Shown: positions 15,886-26,148, numbered from the stretch's first letter. The stretch is 46,805 nt of DNA from Aminicella lysinilytica (GCF_004362975.1 NZ_SNXO01000016.1:1-46805); one strand, 5' to 3'. Made by a program: numbers and translations. The notes: generated from the sequence alone by a model not told the origin.

Positions 15886-16535
15886 TCTTCACTCCCCGTA
15901 TCTGTCGCGTCATTGATAGTTTCCAGGGCCGTGACGATGCCTCCCAGCATGGCGTCTACTGCTTCCGCAGACATTTTGGTGACCTTCCACCTGCCGCCGG
16001 TCTTCTTCAGATTCACTGTTACTGTCTTCTTCTTATTCTTGTCAGTCAGGGTCGCGTTGTTTGCCTTCAGTTCGTTTATTACCATCCTCGTCAGGTCTTT
16101 ATCGGTATATGTCTTCCCTGCAACAGCTCTATCGACTGCCTCTGCCTTGAAATCAGTAAACACAGAAGTTATCATGTTTCCAAATTTATATGTAGTGAAG
16201 GTAACCTTGACTGTTGCCTTATCACCGTCTATCTGCTCGTCTGTGACCTGATAGCTGAATTTCAGAAGCCTTTCCGTAAGATTGCTTATGACCTTCTTCT
16301 GAGATTTGGTCAGCTTGGTATCGCCTACAGAAAAGGCGCTCTCCAGGTCCTCAGTACCTACCCACTTAGCCTTACCGTCATAGGCCTTCTCTATAGCACT
16401 AGCGTCCTGGGCCTTGACCCCCTTGAAGAAACTTCCGGCAGCCTCCGACGGTGTTGGCCCTCCGCAGGCCGTTATCATGGCTGCGGTCACCAATATAGCC
16501 GTAAGAACGCATATTGATTTAAATCTTTTATTCAT
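15882..16535 (-). CDS. Secreted lipoprotein, unknown function
   Basis: A 217-residue protein with a type II signal peptide: MNKRFKSICVLTAIL, then ITAC-GG as the lipobox, so Cys24 would be lipidated. The mature part resembles the small alpha+beta lipoproteins with DUF4878/DUF5105-like folds (ASAIEKAYDGKAKWV, then strands ending KTVTVNLKKTGGRWKVTKM). It is first in an operon with the CHAP hydrolase and threonine aldolase. It may modulate or dock the CHAP enzyme; that is inference from coupling. Confidence 0.8.
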   Translation of the reverse strand: MNKRFKSICVLTAILVTAAMITACGGPTPSEAAGSFFKGVKAQDASAIEKAYDGKAKWVGTEDLESAFSVGDTKLTKSQKKVISNLTERLLKFSYQVTDEQIDGDKATVKVTFTTYKFGNMITSVFTDFKAEAVDRAVAGKTYTDKDLTRMVINELKANNATLTDKNKKKTVTVNLKKTGGRWKVTKMSAEAVDAMLGGIVTALETINDATDTGSEE

Positions 16536-16579
16536 ATTGCCTCTCTATAATAAGTGTCTAAAAATTTAGTTTTCAGTCT

Positions 16580-16608
16580 ATTATAATACAGATTTCGGTT
16601 TCATTCAA
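16580..16608 (-). promoter_or_regulatory. Promoter of the lipoprotein-CHAP-aldolase operon
   Basis: TTGAAT (16603-16608) and TATAAT (16580-16585) on the - strand with a 17-bp spacer, just downstream of the ABC ATPase stop codon. Confidence 0.75.
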
Positions 16609-16615
16609 TGAAGTT

Positions 16616-17350
16616 TCAGTGTAGTTCTTTCTCCACCAGGCGGGCAACGTAGTCTGTAGCCGGGTTTTTCAGAAGTTCTTCCGGCGTGGCCAGCTGCTGG
16701 ATCTCGCCGTGATCCATGACAAGAACGCGGGTCCCCAGGGTCAGTGCTTCTGCAATATCGTGAGTAACAAAAAGTACAGTAATGCCTGTCTTGCGGTATA
16801 TCTCCTTCAGCTCTTTCTGTAGCTGGGCTTTGGTTATCTCATCTACGGCGCCGAAGGGTTCGTCCATGAGCAAAAGTTCCGGCGATGCTGCCAGAGCTCT
16901 GGCTATGCCTACTCTCTGCTGCTGTCCCCCGGAAAGTTCAGCCGGATAGCGTCCCAGGATCTCATCGTCCAGACCGACTATACCCATCCACTTTTCCACG
17001 GCGTTCTCCGTACGCTTCCTATCGCCTTTGTTCAGGAGGTTCGGCACGTAGGATATGTTTTGTTCGACGGTCATGTGCGGGAACAAAACTCCGCCCTGAA
17101 TGGCGTAGCCGATGTTACGCCTGAGCATGACCTGGTCTTCTTTGCTTATGTCTTTTCCCATGACGAAGATTTCCCCTGCATCGGGAGTTATGAGGCCGTT
17201 GACCATTTTCAGCATGGTGGTCTTACCGCAGCCGGATGTTCCGATAATAGTCAGAAATTCGCCCTTTTCCACCTGGAGGCAGAAGTCCTTCAGGACGGAT
17301 TTTTCTCCGTAAGATTTATCCACATTTCTGAATTCTATTTCCATACTCAT
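16616..17350 (-). CDS. ABC importer ATPase, OpuC/EgtV type
   Basis: A 244-residue ATPase of the osmoprotectant/ergothioneine class. Walker A GTSGCGKTT, signature LSGGQQQRVGIARAL, Walker B LLLMDEPFG and the switch His in FVTHD are all present; no CBS domains follow. I start at MSMEIEF (17350), preceded by GGGGG; the longer upstream frame lies in the permease gene. The ATG overlaps the stop of the permease-binding fusion gene (ATGA), so both parts are made together. It powers the importer described next. Confidence 0.92.
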   Translation of the reverse strand: MSMEIEFRNVDKSYGEKSVLKDFCLQVEKGEFLTIIGTSGCGKTTMLKMVNGLITPDAGEIFVMGKDISKEDQVMLRRNIGYAIQGGVLFPHMTVEQNISYVPNLLNKGDRKRTENAVEKWMGIVGLDDEILGRYPAELSGGQQQRVGIARALAASPELLLMDEPFGAVDEITKAQLQKELKEIYRKTGITVLFVTHDIAEALTLGTRVLVMDHGEIQQLATPEELLKNPATDYVARLVEKELH

Positions 17351-18885
17351 TTCAGGACCCCCTTGCTCTTCAGGAACTTCTCTGCCACATCGGTCGGCTC
17401 CTTGCCCTGGCTCTCTACCTGATAATTCATCTGAGCCATCTCCTCGTCGGTTATAATATTCGTCAGCTTGTCCAAAGCCGTCTGCAGCTCCGGATGCTCG
17501 TCCAGAACGGTGTTCCGTATGACGTTTCCGCACTGGTATGATGGGAAGAATCCCTTATTGTCCTTCAGTACCACGGCGTCTGCCTGAGAAAGCTGGCCAT
17601 CGGTGGTGAAGATTATCATTACATCTATTTTCTTCTGAGCCAGAGCCTTGTACTTGAGGCCTATGTCCAGATCCATGGTCTTTCCGAAGGACAGACCGTA
17701 CTTCCTGCAAAGAGCCTTATATCCGTCTTCACGCTCGTAGAAGTCGGCTTCGGCGCCGAAGGTCAGGTTACTGTCTACAGCAGCAAGATCCGAGTAGGTC
17801 TCGATGCCGTAGCGGTCTGCCACTTCCTTCCTGACTGCAATGCCATAAGTATCGTTGAAACCGTACATGCTGGCCCAAGTCATATCGTATTTGCTCATGT
17901 ATTTGGATTCCAGTTTGTCGAACATGGATTCCGAATAAAGTTCCTTCCGCTTCAGCACCTGATTCCACCCGGTGCCCGTATACTCAGGGTAGAGATCGAA
18001 ATCCCCGCTCTCCATGCCTGCCTGTATGTTAGATGTGCCGCCGCCGACTCCCTGAGTCAGGTTGACCTTCAGGTCAGTGTCCTGCTCGATTACATCCTGA
18101 AGCATGGCGCCCAGTATGTACTGTTCCGTCATAGGTTTGGTGGCAATGTTGACGGTATCGCTGCCGCGGCTTGCGTTAATGGCGCAGGCTGCGACTATGA
18201 CTACCAGGGCCAGAGCAATTATAACAAAAACTTTCCTTTGCATGTGTATCTTCTTGGTGTGTCGGCCCATACGCTTTTCCAAGTCTCCTAACAAAAGATC
18301 CGTTATGATGGCCAGCAGTGCTATGAGCAGGGAGCCGTCTATGGTCAAAGCGGAATTGTTGGTGGTGATGCCACGGTAAATGGCAACGCCAAGACCGCCG
18401 GCACCTATAAATGAGGCGATACCGGCGAGAGCTATAGTCATTGTGACCATGCTTCTGATGCCTGCCATAATAACCGGCATGGCAAGAGGGATTTTGATTT
18501 TGAATAATATCTGCCTTCGGGTACTGCCCATGCCCTTAGCCGCTTCCGGTATGCCTTTATCAACATTGGCAAGTCCCGTGTGAGTGTTCTTCACCATAGG
18601 AAGCAGGGCGTAAATGGTCAGAGCTATAATAGCTGTGGCGTTCCCGACTCCGGAAAAAGGAATCAGAAAGCCCAGCATGGAAATCGATGGTATGGTGTAT
18701 AGGAAGTTGATGACTCCCAGGGTCGGCTTGACGGCGCTCTGGTACTCGCTGATGAGTATGCCCACGATACCTCCGAAAACCACGGCTATGGCAATAGCCG
18801 CCAGGGATATTTCAATGTGCTGCAAGGTCAGATCCCAGAGGAAATCCTTCCTGGTCACGAACAGTTCTAACATATCCATCAACAT
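17347..18885 (-). CDS. ABC importer permease fused to substrate-binding domain (OpuF/EgtU-like)
   Basis: A 512-residue membrane protein; GGAGG lies 8 bp before the ATG at 18885. Residues about 1-215 form a ProW-type permease (EAAKGMGSTRRQILFKIKIPLAMP is the coupling-helix motif; IASFIGAGGLG follows). After one more helix (KVFVIIALALVVIVAACAI), residues about 250-512 form an OpuAC-type binding domain with GDFDLYPEYTGTGW, YGFNDTYGIAVRKE and FTTDGQLSQADAVVLKDNKGFFP. Family members import glycine betaine, choline, carnitine, bile acids (BilE) or ergothioneine (EgtU). The exact substrate cannot be told from motifs. It forms a complete two-gene importer with the ATPase. Confidence 0.88.
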   Translation of the reverse strand: MLMDMLELFVTRKDFLWDLTLQHIEISLAAIAIAVVFGGIVGILISEYQSAVKPTLGVINFLYTIPSISMLGFLIPFSGVGNATAIIALTIYALLPMVKNTHTGLANVDKGIPEAAKGMGSTRRQILFKIKIPLAMPVIMAGIRSMVTMTIALAGIASFIGAGGLGVAIYRGITTNNSALTIDGSLLIALLAIITDLLLGDLEKRMGRHTKKIHMQRKVFVIIALALVVIVAACAINASRGSDTVNIATKPMTEQYILGAMLQDVIEQDTDLKVNLTQGVGGGTSNIQAGMESGDFDLYPEYTGTGWNQVLKRKELYSESMFDKLESKYMSKYDMTWASMYGFNDTYGIAVRKEVADRYGIETYSDLAAVDSNLTFGAEADFYEREDGYKALCRKYGLSFGKTMDLDIGLKYKALAQKKIDVMIIFTTDGQLSQADAVVLKDNKGFFPSYQCGNVIRNTVLDEHPELQTALDKLTNIITDEEMAQMNYQVESQGKEPTDVAEKFLKSKGVLK

Positions 18886-18901
18886 AATGCATTCCTCCGA
18901 A

Positions 18902-18960
18902 ATCTGTCTGAACACGATATCTCGTAATGTCATTATACTATATTCAGACAGATGAGGGAA
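18902..18960 (-). promoter_or_regulatory. Importer promoter flanked by an 11-bp inverted repeat
   Basis: On the - strand TATAAT lies at 18932-18937, with only a weak -35 (TTCCCT, 18955-18960). ATCTGTCTGAA (18902-18912) and its exact complement TTCAGACAGAT (18943-18953) bracket the -10 box and start site, 41 bp apart centre to centre, about four helical turns. This layout suits a repressor that loops or binds cooperatively. Confidence 0.6.
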
Positions 18961-19022
18961 CTTAATTTATTATCCGGTTTCTTACGATATAAATAGTTAG
19001 TGAATATTCTGTATTATTATGC

Positions 19023-19061
19023 TATAATGACTCTATCTAAGTAAGTATATTTTTTACTTAC
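19023..19061 (+). promoter_or_regulatory. Kinase promoter and leader hairpin
   Basis: An extended -10, TGCTATAAT (TATAAT at 19023-19028), has a weak -35. The leader then folds GTAAGTA (19041-19047) with TACTTAC (19055-19061) around a T-rich loop. The start codon follows 37 bp later. Confidence 0.55.
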
Positions 19062-19098
19062 AACAATGATTGTGTATTTTATGAAAGGATGAGTCGAT

Positions 19099-22000
19099 AT
19101 GATAGCATTGACAGCACTTGAAGGACTCCTTAACAGACTTCCTTACGGAGTCGGCCTCTTCCGCTACGGAGGGTCCGGAGAATCCGAATATCTTAACGAT
19201 CAGTACTTCAATATTATCGGTTATAGCAGAGAAGAGTATTCCAGGTTTGAGGATCAGCCTATAGAAAAGCTGATACTCCCTAATGATCTTCCTGATGTCC
19301 AGAAATGTAAAGAGCAGCTCATGTACGAGAACCATACTGAATCCGAGTACAGACTGACCCGCAAGGACGGCCGGATCATATGGGTGAAGATGGACGCCTC
19401 CAAAATAGAAATAGAAGGCGAGTTTATGGTGCTGTCATCTTTCAGGAATATCACAAGGGCGAAACTTGCCGAGGCCCAGATACAGATAATTTCCAACAGC
19501 ATCAACAGCGGTATTTCCATGATAGAGCTTCACGGATCCGAGGGGATCCCTCTATACACTAATAGCGCTTTCTTCGATATGCTCGGAGTATCTCGCGAAG
19601 ATTATGAAAAGGATCCTGATCACTAACATAACCACGCCGTTAGCAAGAAAGACTATGAGAAAATCAGCAGAGCAGTCCACAAGGCAATCAAGAATAAAGG
19701 CAGCCACACAGAGTACTGGCTCACCAAACCATCAGGCGAACGTATATATGTAAGAAGAAATTTCACCATTATAGATCAGGAGGACTCCCCTTATCCTATA
19801 ATGCTTTCAACCACCATAGATATGACTCAGTTGAAGAAAGCTTCAGATCATCTTGCTGAGGAACGTTCCAGATACCGGCTGGCCTTCGAGCGTGCCAATG
19901 CCGCTATATTCGAGTGGAATCATGTCACCGAGGAATTCTATGCCTCAGAGTCATATAAAAATTATCTCATGAGCGAAGATAATAACATGTCCATACTGAA
20001 TAACACGGGTTCTTTAAATGCTGTTCATCCTGATGACATTCATACGCTCAAGGCCTTCTTCGAGTCCAATCTGGACCCTGATAAAGAATCCGACTGCGTG
20101 CTTCGTCTTAAAATGAAAGATGGCAGTTACAGATGGATTAGAATGTTCGGCGTTGTTTCCCCTGACAGGGACGGCAAGCGTCTGCGTACTATCGGCGTCA
20201 TTATGGATGTCAATAAGGACGTGGAGAATTCCATGATAATCAAGGGACTGGTCGACGCCATGCCCGGAGGCATAGGGGTTTTCAAAAGAGCAGATCAAGT
20301 CAAGTGCATATACCTGAACGATGCTGTCCTCAATCTTGGCAACAGAACCAAGGATGAACTCCTGGCTCTGATGAACTCCCAAGGCGGCCTGCGCGACATG
20401 GTCTACCCTGATGACAGAGCTCTATACGATTCAGAAGTATTGTTGAAGTCTGCCATAGGCTCGCCTATCAACTGCGATTTTCGTTATTACACAGGCGTTT
20501 ACGAAGAAACCTCATGGCTTCATATATCAGCAGTTAAGATCCGTGAGGAAGACGGATATCCTATATATTACTGCATACTCTCTCCGGCCTCTGATGAAAG
20601 CCGGATCTACAGATACATTTCTCAGAATTCAATGGTAGCTGAGGCTGTCTTGGAATACCCTTCCAACAGGGTGCTCTATGGCAATCAGGCCTTCCGATAT
20701 ATGATTCACGTTCCGGAGGAAGTTAGTTCTGCCGGATACGACCTGGATGGCCTATTGAATGAAATCGACTATAGCCTCATTAAAGCTCAGTCTGAGGCGA
20801 TTCAGATTGACGGAGAAATCGACACTAACACCACTACCAGCGACGAACGAAATATCCAGGTCAAGGGCCGCGCCATCGATTGGATGGGAAAATCCGCCAA
20901 CCTGTTCTATTTCTTCGATCAGACTCAGCTCCAGGAGCATAACGAGTGGCTGAAGAACATTATCAACAGTGTACCCGGCGGCATAGGTATATATGAGATC
21001 AAAGGCGGTAAACTCCAGCAGTTGTATCTCAACGACAGTTTCTATACTATGCTCGGTGACAGCCGTGAAAACAGATCCCAGTATTTCGATTACAGTTATC
21101 TGGACGCCATCCACCCTGAAGATGTGCACATTCTTCAGGAATCTATCGCTGAACTGATTTCAGGTCATGATCACGCCGATGCTATCTACAGGGTCATAGA
21201 CGGCTCCGGTAAATATGTATGGTTCCATCTCATAGGGAATGTCCATGCAGCAGAGGGAAGCAAGCGAAGGCTGCTCTACTGCAATTTCTATAATGTGGAT
21301 AGAGAAATCAAGACCCAGCATGAACTAGAGACAAACAGAGCTATACTGAGTCACGCCATGGATGCGGCCAGAATAACCGCCAGTACATATAATGTAACGG
21401 AGGGCAGTTTGGCACTGGGAACTGAGAAAAAGAGCGCTGATGATAAGGATGCTCAACTGGTTTATAATGTGCCTGAATCTATAATATCAATGGGACTGGT
21501 CCATCCTGACAGCATAGATGATTTCCGTAGCCTGTTCCCTGTAATGACGTCCGAATCAGACGCAATATCAAAGGATGTATTTGTCAAGCCTTCCAAAGAA
21601 TCAAACTTCAGATGGACGCGGATAATGGTAACGCCGGTGTTCGATCGCCATAAGGCCCACATAATATCCATCTTGCTTGCCATGGATATCGCTGACCAGA
21701 AGAATACCGAGAGTAAATTCCAACGTCAGCTCCAGGCTTTGAATACGGCCAACAGCCCTGATCTGGTAGCTAAGGGCATGTATGATCTCTCTACAGGAGA
21801 AGAAGAATACTACTATATGGAAACCGCCGATGCAGTAGCCTTGGAAAGAGTCATCGATTATGATCATGCCATGCTCGCAACTGCAGAGCTTTTCGTTGAT
21901 AAAAACGAAGCCGCAAAGTTCCGGTCTCTATTTGGCAGGAATGAATTGCAGCACAGATTTTCCCTGGGACATAACGAGGTTTCTTTCGAATATCTACGCA

Positions 22001-23706
22001 GCGCTAAGGACGGTCGCATATTCTGGGCTCATACTCAAGGCCAGTTATTTGCAGAGCCTGATTCCAGTCATATTATGTGCTTCGTCTACAGTTACGATAT
22101 CGACGAACAGAAGGCCAGCCATTCAATGATCGAAGCTGTTATCGGCCTGGACTATGACTACATGGCCCTTCTCGACTGCCGCAACAATACCTATTCTATC
22201 AAGGTAAAAAAGGGCACCGGAGCTTCTCCTATGCCTCCGGCAGAGTCCGATGACTATAGCGTCGATATTAAGAAATATCTGCACAAGTATGCCTGTAAGG
22301 AAGATGTGGAAGCCTCTATAGTAAATACTTCCATACAGACTATATGTGATAAACTGGAAGCCAATGACTCATACATACACTATCTTTCAGTATTAAATCC
22401 TGATGGAAGTCAAAGCAGAAAAAGAATGCAATATTCTTATCTGGAGTCTTCAATCAACAAGGTCATCATTACACGTCAGGATATTACAGATGTCTACAAG
22501 CAGGAGCAGGCACGTGTAAAGGCACTGGGCGACGCAGCAGAAGCCGTGAAAAAAGCCAACGAAATCAAGACCGACTTTTTGTCGCGCATGAGTCACGACC
22601 TGCGAACACCTATGAACGCCATCATCGGTCTGTCCGAGCTGGCCAAGAGCAAAACCGCAGACTCGGAGACTATGTCCGAATACATCGCAGACATAAACAC
22701 CGCAGGGAACTTTTTGTTAGGTCTGGTTAACGACTGCCTGGACATAGAGAAAATGTCAGCCGGCAAGATGCCGCTGAATCCTGAGCCATATAATTATTCC
22801 AGATTCAGCAACAATATGAAAACTATGATAGGCCCGCTCTGCGAGGCGAAGCATATTACTTTCGTCTTCAATGAAAGCACCCATGCCTATCCGGTATATG
22901 TGGATCCTATCCGGTTCGAGCAGATTTTCATTAACCTGCTTACTAATGCGGTGAAGTTCACGCCTGAGGGCGGTAAGGTGGAAATCACTGTCAGAACCAC
23001 CATAATAGACGAGGAGACCATTGCAAACGACTTTATCATCCGCGACAGCGGTATAGGCATGAGCAAGGAATTCCAGCAGCATATGTTCGAGCCTTTCGAG
23101 CAGGAGGACAGTATGGATCCGAGGGCCTCCCACGGAACAGGCCTTGGCTTGGCTATCGTGAAAAGTCTGGTGGAACTCATGGGCGGAACCATTGAAGTAA
23201 TCAGCGCTCCGGGAAAAGGCACGCAATTCACCGTTCACCTGGATATGAAGATAGCTCCGGAATCTCACGAGGACACTTTCGGATCTGCCGACGAGGCTGC
23301 TTACTGCCTCGACAGCAGACGCATCCTCTTGGCCGAAGACAATCCGCTCAATGCTAAAATAGCCATCAGCCTCCTGGAAAATCATCAGATGGATGTTACC
23401 TACGCTCCTGACGGCAAGCAGTGTCTGGATCTGTTCTGCCAGTCTGAGCTCGGATATTTCGACGCTGTTCTCATGGATATAAGGATGCCGGTCATGAATG
23501 GTCTGGAGGCCGCAGCGGCAATACGCAGACTCAGGCGTCCGGATGCCGCCGGTATTCCTATCATAGCCATGACGGCTAATGCCTTCGATGAGGATATGAA
23601 GGCTGCCAAGGGCGCAGGCATGAACGATTATCTGACCAAGCCTGTTGAACCGACCAAACTGTACACGTCCCTTGAGCATCATATCAGAGAATACAGAAAT
23701 CAGTAA
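19099..23706 (+). pseudogene. Giant multi-PAS hybrid histidine kinase interrupted by one TAA
   Basis: One 1535-codon frame runs from 19099 to 23706 with a single stop (TAA, 19624-19626, codon 176). No shift is needed: the two halves are in the same frame and the PAS sequence continues across it (before, GVSREDYEKDPDH; after, [13 protein letters not shown]). About nine PAS-like units follow one another, several beginning with the same N-[LS]PGGIG phrase. Then come HisKA with the phospho-acceptor His1166 ([13 protein letters not shown]), a full HATPase ([32 protein letters not shown]) and a receiver with Asp1460 ([12 protein letters not shown]) and Lys in YLTKP. No membrane helices and no HPt domain are seen. 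Restart at 19801 would lack a well-placed ribosome site. It could be a recent nonsense mutation, a sequence error, or readthrough. Confidence 0.85.
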
Positions 23707-23713
23707 TAAATAA

Positions 23714-23756
23714 GGGGGGCTGTCGAATCAGCGTAAATCTGATCGGACAAGCCCCC
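23714..23756. terminator. Hairpin between kinase and cstA
   Basis: GGGGGCT pairs with AGCCCCC, with inner GTC/GAC and ATCAG/CTGAT pairing. Neither strand has a good T-tract. It lies between two convergent genes, so it probably acts as a bidirectional terminator or RNA end-stabiliser. Confidence 0.6.
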
Positions 23757-23790
23757 ATAACACTGTATATTATCTTCACACAATTATGTG

Positions 23791-25554
23791 CTAAGCTGTC
23801 TGTTCTTCCTTCTGCTTCTCTCCATGCTGCGCAATCAGCGTCCTGATACCTGTAACGGCAAGTACTACTGCCAGTATTATAAGCAACACTGCAAGCACAG
23901 TCAGAGCTATTCCCCAGCCGCTGGCGACTACAGAAAGTTCCGTTATTTTACCCTTCAGTGTCAGTACCAGGGATGTCAATGTTACCACAAGCATAAATGC
24001 CATCGGGAACAGGAACATCTTATTGTTCTTACCCATTTTTCCTAGCCATGTGGCTACTGTCAAAAGTCCCAAGGCTGCCAGCAACTGATTGGCGGCTCCG
24101 AAGAGTGGCCAGATCTTGGCGTATCCTGTCATACCCATGGCGATGCCCGCAATAACTGTGATCACAGTTGCCACCAGCGGATTGGTCAGAGTCTTTCTCC
24201 AGCCTTTAGCCTCGTGCCAGGTCTGTCCCGGCTCAAGCCAGAATTCCTGGAACATGTAACGCGCCAACCTGGTAGCTGTGTCCAGTGATGTCAGGCAGAA
24301 TACTGAAACTGCAAGTATGAGCATGGCATAGATAACAGTCTCTGCTCCCGCCAGGAACGGTATAGTAGCGCACATTTTGGAAATTCCCGTTGCGAATACT
24401 ACTGTCGGCGTAATGGTCTGACCTGTCTTAAATGAATTCCAGATGTAGCCAACTGCACAAAGGGAAATAACGGCAAGTCCGCTCTCTATGAGCATGGCGC
24501 CATAGGCGATAGGCCTTGCGTCTTTCTCGCTGTTGATCTGCTTGGCCGTTGTGCCAGATGCTACCAGGGAATGGAAGCCAGAGATGGCTCCACAGGCTAT
24601 TGTTACGAATAGTGCAGGGAACATATATCCCAGTGATGTGCCCGCGGTGAAGCCGTTGTCCGCGTACAAAGTGTCCTTGAATCCTGTAAATGCAGGTATG
24701 TCAAGGGTTCCATGTCCTGTCAGGGCTGCGCCGATTATGCCGACTGCAGCGACTGCCATCATAAAGTACAGCAGAAACGAACTCAGATAATCACGAGGCT
24801 GAAGTAATATCCAGACGGGCGTGACTGATGCTACCAGAATATAGATGCCCAAGATGATCATCCATGCCTGATTGCTCAGGTACAGCGGATGCCAGTTGAG
24901 TCCTATAGCCATAATCGCTACGATAGCAACGATGCCTATGATAGTCGAAACTCCCAGGGAAGCATTTCTACGATATACCAAAAAACCGAATACTATGGCG
25001 ATAGCAATAAACAGCAGGGAAATTATAGCTGTCGACGCGTTCGCCGAGCTGGCAGCGTAATTGACCGATCCATCTGCATTGTATGTGGCCATAAATGTAT
25101 TAGCTACTATAGACGCGAAAGCAGCAACTACTAATATCAATGTAAGATAAGCAAAAACCAGGAAGAGTTTCTTGGCGCCGCTGCCCATAGTGTCAGCAAC
25201 TACCTCGCCTAAAGACTGCCCTTTGTTCCTGATGGATGCGAACAGTGCGCCGAAATCATGTACGGCTCCGAAAAAGATACCGCCGATGACTACCCACAGA
25301 AACACTGGCACCCAGCCAAATACTGCGGCCTGTATAGGGCCGTTGATAGGACCCGCACCGGCTATCGACGAAAAATGGTGACCCATCAGAACAGGGGCCT
25401 TGGCCGGGCAATAATCCAAACCGTCCTCCATAGTGTGTGACGGTGTAGTTTTGCCGGGGTCTACGCCCCATTGACCTGCCAGCCATTTGCCGTAGGTAAC
25501 ATAACCTATGATAAGCGCCGCAGCGCCTACCAGAAATAATACTATTGCGTTCAT
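23791..25554 (-). CDS. cstA: CstA family carbon-starvation transporter
   Basis: A 587-residue membrane protein with about 16 helices; GAAAGGAG precedes the start. CstA signatures are clear: TPSHTMEDGLDYCPAKAPVLMGHHFSSIAGAGPINGPI near the N-terminus, GGIFFGAVHDFGALFASIRNKGQSLGEV, and SGFHSLVASGTTAKQI in the middle. The family imports peptides or pyruvate (CstA, BtsT); this shorter form is common in Firmicutes. It follows a small gene 22 bp upstream and converges on the multi-PAS kinase; in E. coli btsT is controlled by a two-component system, but here no response regulator is adjacent. Confidence 0.93.
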   Translation of the reverse strand: MNAIVLFLVGAAALIIGYVTYGKWLAGQWGVDPGKTTPSHTMEDGLDYCPAKAPVLMGHHFSSIAGAGPINGPIQAAVFGWVPVFLWVVIGGIFFGAVHDFGALFASIRNKGQSLGEVVADTMGSGAKKLFLVFAYLTLILVVAAFASIVANTFMATYNADGSVNYAASSANASTAIISLLFIAIAIVFGFLVYRRNASLGVSTIIGIVAIVAIMAIGLNWHPLYLSNQAWMIILGIYILVASVTPVWILLQPRDYLSSFLLYFMMAVAAVGIIGAALTGHGTLDIPAFTGFKDTLYADNGFTAGTSLGYMFPALFVTIACGAISGFHSLVASGTTAKQINSEKDARPIAYGAMLIESGLAVISLCAVGYIWNSFKTGQTITPTVVFATGISKMCATIPFLAGAETVIYAMLILAVSVFCLTSLDTATRLARYMFQEFWLEPGQTWHEAKGWRKTLTNPLVATVITVIAGIAMGMTGYAKIWPLFGAANQLLAALGLLTVATWLGKMGKNNKMFLFPMAFMLVVTLTSLVLTLKGKITELSVVASGWGIALTVLAVLLIILAVVLAVTGIRTLIAQHGEKQKEEQTA

Positions 25555-25576
25555 AAAACACTCCTTTCACTTTGAT

Positions 25577-26104
25577 TTATGATGAACGTAGCATTTTCCG
25601 CATATCTCTGACCATATCGCGAGCGGCTTTGTTGCCGAAGACTTTCCTGCCGTCAATGTCTATGAGTGCCAGCCTCAGCTGACAGTACCCACGCAAAGAA
25701 AGACTGTAATTCTTGTAGAATCCAGTCCTTTTAAGTTTGTCCACGGTCTCACCTGTTACTGGTCCGTCGCAGATAAATATACCTGTGATGAAACTGTACA
25801 TGTGATCCTTGGGCATAGTATGCTCACCCTTTCGAACCAATTTAGGCTCGATCTCCTTCTTGGTCAGATCAGAAAATGCACTTATCTCTTTACCCGTTAT
25901 CTGTGAAGCATGTTTAAAGAAAACATGTTCGTAACAGTCAGCACGCCACAGTTCGGCCTTCTTCATAAGGACATACCTGCTGCTTGTGACATCTAAAAAA
26001 GCGTATGCATCATACTCCTGGTCACCAACTCTGTAACCGGTGTATATATCATAGCTTTCTTTATAAGTGTTTAATAATTTCTCAAATAATTCGTTATGCT
26101 TCAT
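25577..26104 (-). CDS. Hypothetical protein upstream of cstA
   Basis: A 175-residue soluble protein, first in an operon with cstA (22-bp gap). There is no membrane segment. The N-terminus MKHNELFEKLLNTYKESYDIY leads to a compact alpha/beta body (YDAYAFLDVTSSRYVLMKKAELWRADCYEHVFF) and a basic tail (FGNKAARDMVRDMRKML). I recognise it only as a small protein often seen beside cstA in clostridia, with no assigned role; it may regulate or assemble the transporter. Confidence 0.75.
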   Translation of the reverse strand: MKHNELFEKLLNTYKESYDIYTGYRVGDQEYDAYAFLDVTSSRYVLMKKAELWRADCYEHVFFKHASQITGKEISAFSDLTKKEIEPKLVRKGEHTMPKDHMYSFITGIFICDGPVTGETVDKLKRTGFYKNYSLSLRGYCQLRLALIDIDGRKVFGNKAARDMVRDMRKMLRSS

Positions 26105-26119
26105 TTTTTGCCCTTAAAC

Positions 26120-26148
26120 ATAATAACACAATTATAATATAAGTGCAA
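26120..26148 (-). promoter_or_regulatory. Promoter of the cstA operon
   Basis: TTGCAC (26143-26148) and TATTAT (26120-26125) on the - strand with a 17-bp spacer. A second TATAAT about 10 bp upstream could be used instead. No catabolite-response element is seen over it. Confidence 0.55.

Noticed and set aside
17351-17533. Longer N-terminus for the ABC ATPase
   Set aside because: Those codons lie inside the fused permease gene; the ATGA overlap and GGGGG site define the start.
22756-23682. 308-codon minus-strand frame inside the kinase
   Set aside because: Antisense of conserved HisKA, HATPase and receiver domains.
19801-23706. Separate 1301-residue kinase starting at 19801
   Set aside because: The start is in the middle of a PAS domain and AGGAGG is too far upstream; the same frame continues from 19099.
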